DNA from: Brumimicrobium sp964585545
Lineage (GTDB): Bacteria > Bacteroidota > Bacteroidia > Flavobacteriales_D > Crocinitomicaceae
Length of the DNA: 64,000 nucleotides
Assembly (NCBI GenBank): GCA_964585545.1
Contig: CAZPDT010000006.1
Span: forward strand, 62,001-126,000
Reading direction: 5' to 3'
Under the pieces are notes generated by a model that was not told the DNA's origin, made no database searches, and saw only the letters and a program-made list of their open reading frames with translations. This document shows, in pieces, positions 24,674-33,557 of this stretch; the first letter of the stretch is position 1, and the number at the start of each line of letters is the position of its first letter. Position numbers and translations under genes: made by a program.

Positions 24674-25945
24674 ATGAATTTAAGAGAGAAAATATCATTA
24701 GAAAATTTTGGAGACAGGCAATTTAGAAAGAAATTATCCGAATCTGAAAATAATAAAGAAGCCATTCTGACACACTATTTACATAATTCTAAAAATGGAG
24801 TTTCAAAATCTTATAAAAAAGGTGCAATCCAGTTCACAAAAGAGATTTTAAAATACAAATATCCTGACAAAGAAGTTTCCATGGAAATGGCTGAGGAAGC
24901 ACTTCAATATGGGTTATTCGATACGTTTCAAATTCCTTTTCCTCCTATTGATAATCCAAGATTCAAATTCATAGACTTATTTGCAGGCATTGGAGGTTTT
25001 CGCCTAGCTCTTCAAAATTTAGGGGGGAAATGCGTTTTCACAAGTGAATGGGATAAAAATGCAAAAAAAACATATAAAGCCAATTTTGGTGAAACTCCAT
25101 TTGGTGATATTACTAAAGAAGAAACGAAGTCATATATCCCAGACAATTTTGATGTTTTATGTGCTGGTTTTCCTTGTCAGGCATTTTCAATCGCAGGGAA
25201 ACGTGGAGGATTCGAAGATACCAGAGGAACGTTATTTTTTGATGTAGCTGAAATTATAAAAAGAAAACAGCCAAAGGCTATTTTCCTTGAAAACGTAAAA
25301 GGGCTAAGAAATCACGACCGAGGAAAAACATTAGCCACCATTCTAAACGTTCTACGAGAGGATTTAGGCTATTTTGTCCCAGAACCTCAAATTGTGAATG
25401 CAAAAGATTTTGGCGTTCCGCAAAATCGAGAAAGAATTTATATTGTCGGTTTTCATCCAAGCACAGGAATAAATGAATTTACATATCCACAACCTTTAAA
25501 GAAAATAGTGACATTTGCTGATGTTAAGGAAGAGGAAGTTCCTTCTACAAAATACTATTTATCTACACAATATCTCAAAACATTAATAGCACACAAAGCT
25601 CGGCACGAGAAAAAAGGCAATGGTTTTGGCTATGAAATTATTCAAGATGATGAAATTGCAAATGCTGTTGTTTGTGGAGGAATGGGTAGGGAAAGAAATT
25701 TAGTTTTAGATTATCGTATTACTGACTTTACGCCTGTTACACATATAAAAGGAAAGGTAAATCGAGAAGGAATTCGAAAAATGACACCAAGAGAATGGGC
25801 GCGATTACAAGGGTTTCCCGACAATTTTATTATACCAGTTGCGGACGCATCAGCTTATAAACAATTTGGTAATTCTGTTGCTGTACCAGCAATTCAGGCA
25901 ACAGCGAAAAACATTTTAAAACAACTAGGAATTCAAGATAAATGA
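24674..25945 (+). CDS. DNA (cytosine-5) methyltransferase, HpaII-like (predicted CCGG specificity)
   Basis: A 423-residue C5-cytosine methyltransferase (432 if the ATG at 24647 is used). Motif I is FIDLFAGIGGFRLAL (from Phe99), motif IV GFPCQAFSIAG with catalytic Cys168, motif VI FLENVKGL, motif VIII QNRERIYIVGF and motif X QFGNSVAVP. The text between motifs, including GKRGGFEDTRGTLFFDVAEI and the target-recognition segment YYLSTQYLKTL...KGNGFGYEII, closely matches my memory of M.HpaII, which methylates the inner C of CCGG. About 95 extra N-terminal residues of unknown role precede motif I. It overlaps the endonuclease gene by 4 nt. Confidence 0.92.
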   Translation: MNLREKISLENFGDRQFRKKLSESENNKEAILTHYLHNSKNGVSKSYKKGAIQFTKEILKYKYPDKEVSMEMAEEALQYGLFDTFQIPFPPIDNPRFKFIDLFAGIGGFRLALQNLGGKCVFTSEWDKNAKKTYKANFGETPFGDITKEETKSYIPDNFDVLCAGFPCQAFSIAGKRGGFEDTRGTLFFDVAEIIKRKQPKAIFLENVKGLRNHDRGKTLATILNVLREDLGYFVPEPQIVNAKDFGVPQNRERIYIVGFHPSTGINEFTYPQPLKKIVTFADVKEEEVPSTKYYLSTQYLKTLIAHKARHEKKGNGFGYEIIQDDEIANAVVCGGMGRERNLVLDYRITDFTPVTHIKGKVNREGIRKMTPREWARLQGFPDNFIIPVADASAYKQFGNSVAVPAIQATAKNILKQLGIQDK

Positions 25946-27018
25946 TTACAGGGAACAAAGGAGAATGGAGCGAAGTTTATGCTCTATTAAAAATCTTAGC
26001 AGATAAAGAAATATTTGCAGGTGATGGTAATTTAAACAAAATTGAAAATTTAATTTTTCCTGTTATTAAGATTCTTAGAGATGAGACGAATGGGAGTTTT
26101 GAGTTTAGTTATGACAATGATATCGTAATCATTAAGAACAACAAAGAAGTTTTTAGAATTTCATCCGAAACATTCAAAGAGCAAGCACGTAATTTATTGA
26201 CTGTATTACAGGGAAACACTGAGCGGACTTTTGAAGTTCAAGAAACGGAAGATTTTTTAAATTCGTTTAATAGTCATTCAATTAAAGCTAAATCCACTGT
26301 TAAAAGTGATATTCGTATTGTTATTCACGACCAAAGAACAGGAACTAACCCTGAACTCGGATTTAGTATAAAATCTCAACTAGGAGGTGCATCAACACTT
26401 TTAAATGCGGGTAAAACAACTAACTTCCTCTACAAAGTGGATAAGCTTAATTTATCAGCAGAACAAATTAATGACATTAATGCAATATCTTCACGAAGTA
26501 AAATTAAAGATCGAATTGAGAAGTTAAAGAACTTGGGAGGAGAATTCCATTTCACACATACAGAAAATTTAATATTTGGCAGTAATCTGATACTAATTGA
26601 TAGTGCTTTACCCAAAATAGTTTCCGAAATTTTAATTTTATTCTTCTCGTCAGGTTTTTCTAAAACTTCTGAATTAGTCAATGAAGTTTCAAAATCGAAT
26701 CCAATAAATTATAATTTGCAAAATAATCACCCTTTCTATTCATATAAAATCAAACGCCTCCTTTCTGATATTGCCTTAGGAATGATGCCGTCAAAAATAT
26801 GGACTGGAGAACTCGATGCTACTGGCGGTTATTTAATTGTAAAGGAAAATGGGGATGTCTTGTGTTATCACATATATAACCGAAATGATTTTGAAAATTA
26901 TTTGTTCAATAATACAAAATTAGAAACAGCAAGTAGTTCACGTCATGATTTCGGAACAGTTTTCGAAGATGAAGGACAGTTGTATTTTAAATTGAATTTA
27001 CAGATTCGATTTTTATGA
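25942..27018 (+). CDS. HpaII-like type II restriction endonuclease
   Basis: A 358-residue protein, the length I recall for R.HpaII, starting MITGNKGEWSEVYALLKILADKEIFAGD, the family's characteristic N-terminus. Further family features are IRIVIHDQRTGTNPELGFSIKSQLGGASTLLNAGKTTNF and a C-terminal IWTGELDATGGYLIVKENGDVLCYH. It should cut unmodified CCGG and thus protect against foreign DNA. I did not assign catalytic residues. The ATG overlaps the methyltransferase stop (ATGA), so the nuclease is translated by coupling after its protective methylase. No separate controller (C) protein gene is present. Confidence 0.9.
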   Translation: MITGNKGEWSEVYALLKILADKEIFAGDGNLNKIENLIFPVIKILRDETNGSFEFSYDNDIVIIKNNKEVFRISSETFKEQARNLLTVLQGNTERTFEVQETEDFLNSFNSHSIKAKSTVKSDIRIVIHDQRTGTNPELGFSIKSQLGGASTLLNAGKTTNFLYKVDKLNLSAEQINDINAISSRSKIKDRIEKLKNLGGEFHFTHTENLIFGSNLILIDSALPKIVSEILILFFSSGFSKTSELVNEVSKSNPINYNLQNNHPFYSYKIKRLLSDIALGMMPSKIWTGELDATGGYLIVKENGDVLCYHIYNRNDFENYLFNNTKLETASSSRHDFGTVFEDEGQLYFKLNLQIRFL

Positions 27019-27047
27019 TAAGCTAAGAATCCGCCAACCTGTAACAT

Positions 27048-27120
27048 GTGGTTCAGAGAAATGGAAAATAAACGCTTCGAGTTTTGGTTTATCGCAAAGA
27101 ATGTCACTTCTCTGAGCCAC
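27048..27120. repeat. Imperfect inverted repeat (hairpin) downstream of the restriction cassette
   Basis: Outer arms GTGGTTCAGAGAAATG (27048-27063) and CACTTCTCTGAGCCAC (27105-27120) pair over 16 bp with about two mismatches. An inner pair, ATAAAC (27068-27073) and GTTTAT (27087-27092), extends the stem. The loop contains CGCTTCGAGT. There is no T tract, so it is not a simple terminator. It may be a MITE-like remnant or a structured RNA. Confidence 0.6.
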
Positions 27121-27236
27121 CGACCGCTACTTAACCCGAATTTCAAGATTTTGAGGATTAACCCGTGATTTTTTAACACTGAATATTGATATAACAAAAA
27201 ATAAAAGGTACATTTATGCCCTCAAAAATAAAACTT

Positions 27237-29315
27237 ATGAATAAGCATTTCAAATCTATTATAGGCATAACAATTTTGGCAACTGCATTAATTTCTTGTG
27301 AAGAGAAGACAGACCAAAACAATCAAGAAGAAAGTGTGAAAGAACATCATGGCATTAATTTAGAGTACATGGATACAACGGTGAGTCCACGTCAAAACTT
27401 TTATCAATACGTTAACGGTACATGGATGAAAGATGCTGTCATTCCAGAAGATCGCAAGTCATGGGGTAGTTTTTATATCCTTCGTCAGAATACTGACAAA
27501 ACTGTTTTAGGACTGCTCAACAGTTCAATGGAAGACAACAATTTTTCGGAGGAATCCGACCAAAACAAGGCCATTCTGTTGTATGAGTCAGAGCTGGACA
27601 CTACAAAAAGAAGAGATACTGGCTTAAAGCCTTTACAACCAACAATGGAAAAAATTAATGGCATTACAGATTTGGAGCAACTTCAAGCAACAATTGATGC
27701 GAATCCAATCAAAATCGCCAATCCATTTTATTCAATTTATGCTTCAGCTAAACTTAATAACAGTGCTATCAATGGCGCGTATCTATCGCCTGGAAAATTA
27801 GGTTTACCTGATCGTGCTTATTATACAAATACAGATGAGAAATCTAAAAAAACGCGTCAGCAGTATACCAACCACATCACTAGAATATTTCAACTTTGGG
27901 GAGATGATGAAGCTACTGCAAAAAATAAGGCAGAAAAGATTTTAGCTTTGGAAACGAAATTGGCTGAGCCCCGCTTCACCAAGGAGGAAAGAAGAGACGT
28001 TAGGAAACAAAACAATCCCCGTTCAATTGAAGAAATTGCTCAACTTACACCTGCAATTAATTGGAAACAATGGATTGGTACGCTCCCCGTTAAAAAAGAG
28101 GTCGATACGATAACTGTTACACAGTTGAACTACATGAAAGCATTGCAGGAAATCTTGACCCATACTGATATTGAAGATTTAAAAACTTTAATGGCTTGGG
28201 CTACATTAAACAGTGCTGCTAGTGACTTAACTCCTGAGCTTGAGAAAGCAAATTGGGATTTCTACAGCAATACTTTAAATGGTACACCAAAACAACGTCC
28301 TGCTGACGAACGTGCATTAGCAACCGTGAATAAATACATTGGGGAAGCGTTAGGCGAAATTTATGTAGATAAAGTTTTCCCTCCTGAAGCTAAGGAAACC
28401 GCAGAATCAATGGTTAAAGACATTATTGAAGTCTATAAAAACCGTATCAACAATCTAAGTTGGATGACCGACTCTACAAAGCAAAGAGCTATAGAAAAGT
28501 TAAATAAATTGACCATCAAAATTGGATATCCTGACCAATGGAAGGATTATTCAGAGATGGAAATCAAGCCAGGAAACACCTATTACGAGAATATGGTTGC
28601 TGCTGCTCAATGGCGTTATATTGATAACTTATCTCGAATCAATGAACCTGTTGATCGCAAAGAATGGCACATGAATCCACAAACAGTCAATGCCTATTAT
28701 AATCCTTCTCAAAATGAAATTGTATTTCCAGCGGCAATTTTACAACCACCATTTTTTGACTACAAAGCAGATGCAGCAGTGAATTTTGGAGGAATAGGCG
28801 CTGTTATTGGTCATGAAATATCACATGCCTTTGACGATAGTGGTGCCCGTTTTGATGCAAAAGGGAACCTGAATAACTGGTGGACAAAAGATGACCTTGA
28901 TAAATTCTCTATCCGCACGCAGAAATTAGCAGACTTTTATAGTAAAATAAAAATCAAAGGTGAAGACAGCTTGTATCTTAATGGCAAATTTACACTCGGT
29001 GAAAACACTGCTGACTTAGGTGGCGTTCTAGCTGCATTTCACGGGATGGAACGTTATTATAAAACACACGATAAACCAGAAAAAATCGATGGCTTCACTC
29101 AAGAGCAACGTTTCTTTTTATCATGGGCTACAGTTTGGAGAACAAAGTCTAGACATGAGGCTTTAGTGACTCAAATAAAAACCGATCCCCACTCTCCAGG
29201 TTACTACCGTGCATTCCTTCCTTTACAAAATGTTGATGCATTTTACAGTGCTTTTGACGTTCAAGAAGGAGATTCAATGTATGTTGCTCCTGAAGATCGT
29301 ATAAGAATATGGTAA
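27237..29315 (+). CDS. M13 family zinc metallopeptidase (neprilysin/PepO-like), lipoprotein
   Basis: A 692-residue exported endopeptidase. The N-terminus is a signal peptide ending in ALISC, so the mature protein is probably lipid-anchored. The catalytic zinc motif is VIGHEISHAFDD (His526-Glu527, His530), with the third ligand Glu589 in GENTADLGG; the substrate-binding NAYYNPSQNEIVFPAAIL is present upstream. These are the hallmarks of the M13 family, which cleaves peptides on the amino side of hydrophobic residues. The start at 27237 is chosen because it gives a clean signal peptide; the ATG at 27216 adds seven residues and lies beside a promoter-like TACATTTA. Confidence 0.93.
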   Translation: MNKHFKSIIGITILATALISCEEKTDQNNQEESVKEHHGINLEYMDTTVSPRQNFYQYVNGTWMKDAVIPEDRKSWGSFYILRQNTDKTVLGLLNSSMEDNNFSEESDQNKAILLYESELDTTKRRDTGLKPLQPTMEKINGITDLEQLQATIDANPIKIANPFYSIYASAKLNNSAINGAYLSPGKLGLPDRAYYTNTDEKSKKTRQQYTNHITRIFQLWGDDEATAKNKAEKILALETKLAEPRFTKEERRDVRKQNNPRSIEEIAQLTPAINWKQWIGTLPVKKEVDTITVTQLNYMKALQEILTHTDIEDLKTLMAWATLNSAASDLTPELEKANWDFYSNTLNGTPKQRPADERALATVNKYIGEALGEIYVDKVFPPEAKETAESMVKDIIEVYKNRINNLSWMTDSTKQRAIEKLNKLTIKIGYPDQWKDYSEMEIKPGNTYYENMVAAAQWRYIDNLSRINEPVDRKEWHMNPQTVNAYYNPSQNEIVFPAAILQPPFFDYKADAAVNFGGIGAVIGHEISHAFDDSGARFDAKGNLNNWWTKDDLDKFSIRTQKLADFYSKIKIKGEDSLYLNGKFTLGENTADLGGVLAAFHGMERYYKTHDKPEKIDGFTQEQRFFLSWATVWRTKSRHEALVTQIKTDPHSPGYYRAFLPLQNVDAFYSAFDVQEGDSMYVAPEDRIRIW

Positions 29316-29420
29316 ACACTTTAGGATCAATCTAAGAATTTGTTCGCAGATTCTTATCGACAAAAGTTATTGGGTCGGTTCAAGAAGTAAAGGCTTTTTT
29401 GATGAAAAGACGTACGTTAT

Positions 29421-31295
29421 TTATGCAAAATCTGCTAAGTACATCCAACGTTCTGTCTTTTCATTGAGTTCTTGAGTAAGTTCTCCCAAACGTTTACTGG
29501 ATTCGTTAAGCTCTTCGGAGGTGGCATTGCCACTGTAAAGTATTGCTGTCAACTTCTCTTTTTCGGTTTCTAATGCAATAATTTTCTGGTCTAATTTTTT
29601 AAACTCTTCCTGTTCCTTATAGCTTAATTTTTTTTTGGATTGAGTAGTATCCTTCTTAACTTTTTCAGGTTCTTTCTTGGGTTTTATTTCCTGTTTCGTT
29701 GCTTGCTTTTGTAATGTGGCTTTTTTTTGATTTTCGCGGTAAGTTGTATAGTTTCCTATAATGTTCTTTATCTCTCCTTCCCCTTCAAAAACAAAAATAT
29801 GATCGACCATTTTATCCATAAAATAACGGTCGTGCGAAACAACAATAAGACAGCCTGGAAAATTCCGTAAATAATCTTCAAGAACACTCAAGATATAGAT
29901 GTCTAAATCATTGGTCGGTTCATCTAAAATTAAAAAATTGGGATTTGCCATTAAGACCTTCATTAATTTTAAGCGACGTTTCTCGCCTCCACTCAATTTA
30001 TACACATAATTATAATGCATTTTTCGTGGAAAAAGGAACTTTTCAAGGAATTGTGCTGCAGACATTTCTCTGCCCTTTTCTAAGGGAATAAAGTCGGCTA
30101 CCTCTCTAATTACATCAATTACTTTCTTTTTATCATCGACTTTGATGTTTTCCTGAGAATAGTATCCAAAAACTATCGTATCTCCGATTACAACCTTTCC
30201 AGCATCGGGTTGTTCTTCACCTGTAATTATCCGTAGGAGCGTAGATTTTCCAACTCCATTTGGACCAACAATTCCCAAGCGTTCTTTTCTCTGGAAGTTG
30301 TAGCTCAGTTTCTTGATAATTTTTTTGTTGGGATAACTTTTCGAAATATTGTGAAGTTCTAAAATCTTTGTCCCCAATCTTCCCATTTTTATGGGGATAT
30401 CAAGTTGTTCCTTCTGTATATTTTTACCAGCTTCCTTTTTAGTGTCTTCAAAGGCTTCGATACGGGCTTTTTGTTTTGTTCCTCTCGCTTTAGGTTGTCT
30501 TCTGATCCATTTTAACTCCTTTCTGAATTGACTTCTGGCTTTTCCTACTTCAGTTGCAATCTGTTCTTCTCTTTCAGATTTTTTTTCCAGATAATAGGAA
30601 AAATTCCCCTTGTATCTGTAAAGTTGTTGATTTTCTAGTTCAAAGATTTCATCTGTTATTACTTCCAAAAAATACCGGTCATGTGTTACCATGAATAATG
30701 TTGATTTTGATTTGGAAAGATATTCTTCAAGCCACTCAATCATATCTAAATCCAAATGATTGGTCGGTTCATCTAAAAAAAGAAAATCAGGCTCAGCAAT
30801 TAAAACTTTAGCAAGTGCTACTCTTTTGCGCTGTCCTCCAGATAAAGTACTTATTTTAGTGTCGAATTGATCAATTTTGAGTTTCGATAATATCTGTTCT
30901 ACAAAACTATCAATATCCCATGCATTAAGTTCAGAAACCTTCTCAAAGAGTGCTACAATTTTCTCTTCATCATTTTCTTTGAGTGCCTGTGTATAGGCTT
31001 TAAAAACATTCAATTTAGGCAAATCATGGTTGAGTACTTCTTCGTAAATAGTATGTTCGAGGTTTAACTTATCGGCTTGTTCTAGATAAGCGATATTGAT
31101 TCCTTTTCGAAACACTACACGGCCGTCATCATAGGGTTCTTCTCCGATTAAACAACGCAATAAAGTAGACTTTCCTGTTCCATTTTTTGCCACCAAGGCA
31201 ACTTTTTGTCCTTGGTCAATACCAAAAGTGAGATTTTCAAAAATTGTACGCTCACCGTATGTTTTCGTGAGATTTTCAACAGAAAGGAAATTCAT
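29421..31295 (-). CDS. ABC-F family ATP-binding protein (Uup-like)
   Basis: A 624-residue soluble protein with two ABC modules and no membrane segments. First module: Walker A AKNGTGKS, signature LSGGQRKRVALAKVLI, Walker B DFLFLDEPTNHLD. Second: VGPNGVGKSTLLRI, YKLSGGEKRRLKLMK, FLILDEPTNDLD. The interdomain linker carries basic helices (FRKELKWIRRQPKARGTKQKARIEAF), and the C-terminus is a coiled coil (about 540-620). This layout is Uup-like. ABC-F proteins act on the ribosome at the E site or in DNA-transposition-related phenotypes (Uup). Monocistronic or downstream of the T9SS hydrolase. Confidence 0.9.
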   Translation of the reverse strand: MNFLSVENLTKTYGERTIFENLTFGIDQGQKVALVAKNGTGKSTLLRCLIGEEPYDDGRVVFRKGINIAYLEQADKLNLEHTIYEEVLNHDLPKLNVFKAYTQALKENDEEKIVALFEKVSELNAWDIDSFVEQILSKLKIDQFDTKISTLSGGQRKRVALAKVLIAEPDFLFLDEPTNHLDLDMIEWLEEYLSKSKSTLFMVTHDRYFLEVITDEIFELENQQLYRYKGNFSYYLEKKSEREEQIATEVGKARSQFRKELKWIRRQPKARGTKQKARIEAFEDTKKEAGKNIQKEQLDIPIKMGRLGTKILELHNISKSYPNKKIIKKLSYNFQRKERLGIVGPNGVGKSTLLRIITGEEQPDAGKVVIGDTIVFGYYSQENIKVDDKKKVIDVIREVADFIPLEKGREMSAAQFLEKFLFPRKMHYNYVYKLSGGEKRRLKLMKVLMANPNFLILDEPTNDLDIYILSVLEDYLRNFPGCLIVVSHDRYFMDKMVDHIFVFEGEGEIKNIIGNYTTYRENQKKATLQKQATKQEIKPKKEPEKVKKDTTQSKKKLSYKEQEEFKKLDQKIIALETEKEKLTAILYSGNATSEELNESSKRLGELTQELNEKTERWMYLADFA

Positions 31296-31321
31296 TTTTA
31301 TTGTGTTCTTTTTTTTAAATC

Positions 31322-31480
31322 TTAAATCAATATTTTCACCAATGCAACAACAAAATTAGCCAAAATAAACATGGATACGATAAAAGCGTACTTATTCTGT
31401 AATAATCCTTTCTGATTTGCGTTTCTTGCGATTAATTCAAATATAAAAAGCACGACAAAACCGCCGTGCTTTTTAATCAA
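31322..31480 (-). CDS. Possible small membrane protein (about 52 aa, non-ATG start)
   Basis: An open frame between the T9SS hydrolase and the ABC-F gene, on their strand. With a TTG start at 31480 it reads MIKKHGGFVVLFIFELIA and then a second hydrophobic stretch (YAFIVSMFILANFVVALVK); a GTG at 31453 would give 43 residues. There is no ATG before the second segment. The 5' part coincides with a hairpin that looks like the hydrolase terminator, so this may be chance hydrophobic coding in AT-rich DNA. Low confidence. Confidence 0.3.
   Translation of the reverse strand: MIKKHGGFVVLFIFELIARNANQKGLLQNKYAFIVSMFILANFVVALVKILI
31445..31474 (-). terminator. Terminator after the T9SS hydrolase
   Basis: A 10-bp perfect stem AAAAAGCACG/CGTGCTTTTT around a 10-nt loop, followed on the minus strand by a T run and ATATTT. 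Strong Rho-independent terminator for the gene ending at 31498. Confidence 0.85.
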
Positions 31481-31497
31481 TTTAAATTTTATTCTTC

Positions 31498-32721
31498 TTA
31501 TTGAATTACCATTTTCTTGAATGCTGTTCTTCCATCTTCAGTATAAAGTTTTACGGTATAGATTCCTGCTTCAAAATTTGAAGAATTAACTTCGATTTGG
31601 TTTTGAGCGGAATTGATTTTTCCAGCATAAATTTCTTGTCCAAGCGCATTGCTAATTGACAAGTTCCAATGCCATTGATTGGATGGAATTTCAATTAAAA
31701 ACTTCTCATCTGCCGGGTTTGGATAGATTGAGAATTCAACCTCCATGCTATTCTCATTTACTGCTAAATTTTGATTACACACTTGATCGTGTACAAAATC
31801 AGTAACAAAAGGAATCGCTTCTGGAGGAAAAACACAATGTTGGTTTCCGGGAACGCTCATATACTGACTAGGCACTCCAACATTTAAGGTTCTCTTATAA
31901 ATGAGAGAGTCACCTTGTAAGGTAACAGGAACAGGCAATCCAATATTTGGTTGTCCTTCCATATTAGGCACTGTTTGATCGTCTAAATTATGTACACCGA
32001 CATAAGGTTGATCTCCTGCTACAATCCATGAGGTGTCGAGAATAGCACCACACCAACTGATGGATAATTGTGGTTCACTGCTATAACCGGCATTTCCTGA
32101 TTTTCCTTCAATTCCTCCTTGAGATGCTGCGTAAGAGGTCAATTCAGAGGGGATTTCACTCGTTTTATCTAAATATGTAATATGATTTGATAAAATTGCA
32201 CCTGCAGACACACCACCAGCAATTATAATATCTGGATTTATTCCATAAGGATTTCCGTCTTGTGCCACAGATTTTCTAAAGAAACGAATCGCTGATTTCA
32301 TGTCATGCATTGCTCTTAAAACTTCCTTTTTAAAAGCCAAGCCTATATCCCCTGTAAGTATTGCTGGAGTTACATTTAACAAACGGTATTTGATTGTAGC
32401 AGTAACATATCCTAAGCTAGAAAATAAACGGCATTCTGCGCTCATGTCTTCTTTCGACCCACCTATAAATGAGCCTCCGTGTGCCAAAAGCACCAAAGGT
32501 CGGTCAGTATCCGTATCTCCTTGTGGGAAATAAATATCCATAAACAACTCTACTGAATCAACACCGTCTTGATCCACATTGGCTCCATAACGTACATTCA
32601 TAATGGAATCCACGGTAAATAAAGGCAATTTATACCTTCCATTAGTACAGTCTTGTGCGGTTGTGTATTCTGCGATTGAGCCAAACAGAATTGCGCAAAA
32701 TAAAAGTAATTGTTTTTTCAT
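31498..32721 (-). CDS. Secreted alpha/beta-hydrolase (carboxylesterase-like) with T9SS sorting domain
   Basis: A 407-residue protein: signal peptide (about 1-22), an alpha/beta-hydrolase core, and a T9SS type A C-terminal domain. The oxyanion motif is VLLAHGGSFIGGS (about 82-94), the nucleophile elbow is AGGVSAGAILSNH (GVSAG), and a late His occurs in PGNQHCVFP, all as in the BD-FAE/carboxylesterase group. The CTD (about 333-407) starts FSIYPNPADEKF and ends AGIYTVKLYTEDGRTAFKKMVIQ, the classic sorting signal. The enzyme should be secreted or held at the cell surface; substrate unknown. A TACTTTTG -7 box lies just upstream. Confidence 0.87.
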   Translation of the reverse strand: MKKQLLLFCAILFGSIAEYTTAQDCTNGRYKLPLFTVDSIMNVRYGANVDQDGVDSVELFMDIYFPQGDTDTDRPLVLLAHGGSFIGGSKEDMSAECRLFSSLGYVTATIKYRLLNVTPAILTGDIGLAFKKEVLRAMHDMKSAIRFFRKSVAQDGNPYGINPDIIIAGGVSAGAILSNHITYLDKTSEIPSELTSYAASQGGIEGKSGNAGYSSEPQLSISWCGAILDTSWIVAGDQPYVGVHNLDDQTVPNMEGQPNIGLPVPVTLQGDSLIYKRTLNVGVPSQYMSVPGNQHCVFPPEAIPFVTDFVHDQVCNQNLAVNENSMEVEFSIYPNPADEKFLIEIPSNQWHWNLSISNALGQEIYAGKINSAQNQIEVNSSNFEAGIYTVKLYTEDGRTAFKKMVIQ

Positions 32722-32737
32722 AATTTTCGATTTATTT

Positions 32738-32745
32738 CAAAAGTA
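32738..32745 (-). promoter_or_regulatory. -7 box of the T9SS hydrolase
   Basis: TACTTTTG on the minus strand (TANNTTTG), 16 nt before the start codon. Confidence 0.4.
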
Positions 32746-32892
32746 CAAAAAAATAAAAAAAGATTTGAGTCTCAATGATTTATTTTGGATCAGGATATAA
32801 AATTGGTGAATAGTTTAAATAATTAGCAAACTACGTTCCTTTACACAAAACCATTGTGCAAACCTCATCAACCTGCTGTATAGAAATTTAGG

Positions 32893-33465
32893 TTAACGCA
32901 GTCTATCTATCGACCGAATTAGTTTGAGATCTCGTCGAACACCCCTATAAGCAAGAAAAGAAAAGGCTACTGCTGTACAAATACAATAGAATCCTAATGC
33001 AAATTGAGTGCGAACAACTTCATCTTGAATGTGGGTTGCCGAATTGCTTTCAAGGTTATAAGAAAGGATATTTGAGCCTACAAATATGATTAAAGTTAGA
33101 ACAAACAGAACAAGTGCCAATCTGTGTTGTCTTTTTAAATTTTTATAACTCAGCAATGTTGCCACTGCCAACACAGTTAAAATAATTGCAATTGAGTAAA
33201 ATGGAAAATAATATGTTGGGATACCTTTCACCGTTTCTTGGATATTGGCTTTTCCAGTAGCCGACTTGAGTATATTTTTGGTGTTTTGATCTAATTCTCC
33301 AGTAATTACAAGGTCTTTTTGAACACCATAAACGTTGCCATGACTGATCAATTCAAATTGGTCTTTTTTATTAACCGTGGTTATAAAAACATCTACTCCA
33401 AGTGTTAAAATCGTTAAAGCAATGACAGTAATTGCTAAATATAAAGTTTGTTTCCGTTGTATCAT
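32893..33465 (-). CDS. DUF4293 four-helix membrane protein
   Basis: A 190-residue integral membrane protein that starts MIQRKQTLYLAITVIALTIL, the characteristic N-terminus of DUF4293. Four hydrophobic segments are visible at about 8-26, 83-103, 115-135 and 150-170; the loop between the first two is periplasmic and about 55 residues long. The C-terminus YRGVRRDLKLIRSIDRLR, with its conserved RSIDRLR, is the family's other signature. The function is unknown and the family appears restricted to Bacteroidota. A TATATTTG -7 box is 16 nt upstream. Confidence 0.88.
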   Translation of the reverse strand: MIQRKQTLYLAITVIALTILTLGVDVFITTVNKKDQFELISHGNVYGVQKDLVITGELDQNTKNILKSATGKANIQETVKGIPTYYFPFYSIAIILTVLAVATLLSYKNLKRQHRLALVLFVLTLIIFVGSNILSYNLESNSATHIQDEVVRTQFALGFYCICTAVAFSFLAYRGVRRDLKLIRSIDRLR

Positions 33466-33480
33466 GGTTTAATCTTTAAA

Positions 33481-33488
33481 CAAATATA
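33481..33488 (-). promoter_or_regulatory. -7 box of the DUF4293 gene
   Basis: TATATTTG on the minus strand, an exact TANNTTTG match 15 nt before the start codon. Confidence 0.45.
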
Positions 33489-33557
33489 ATCTTTTTGGTT
33501 TGATAACGTTTTGCTCAATCTTTGGTTTATTCATTTGTCTCTGACTAGAAACAGCGG

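Noticed and set aside
29333..29354. Hairpin AAGAAT...ATTCTT after the M13 peptidase gene as a terminator
   Set aside because: Only six base pairs of weak A/T-rich stem and no T tract follow.
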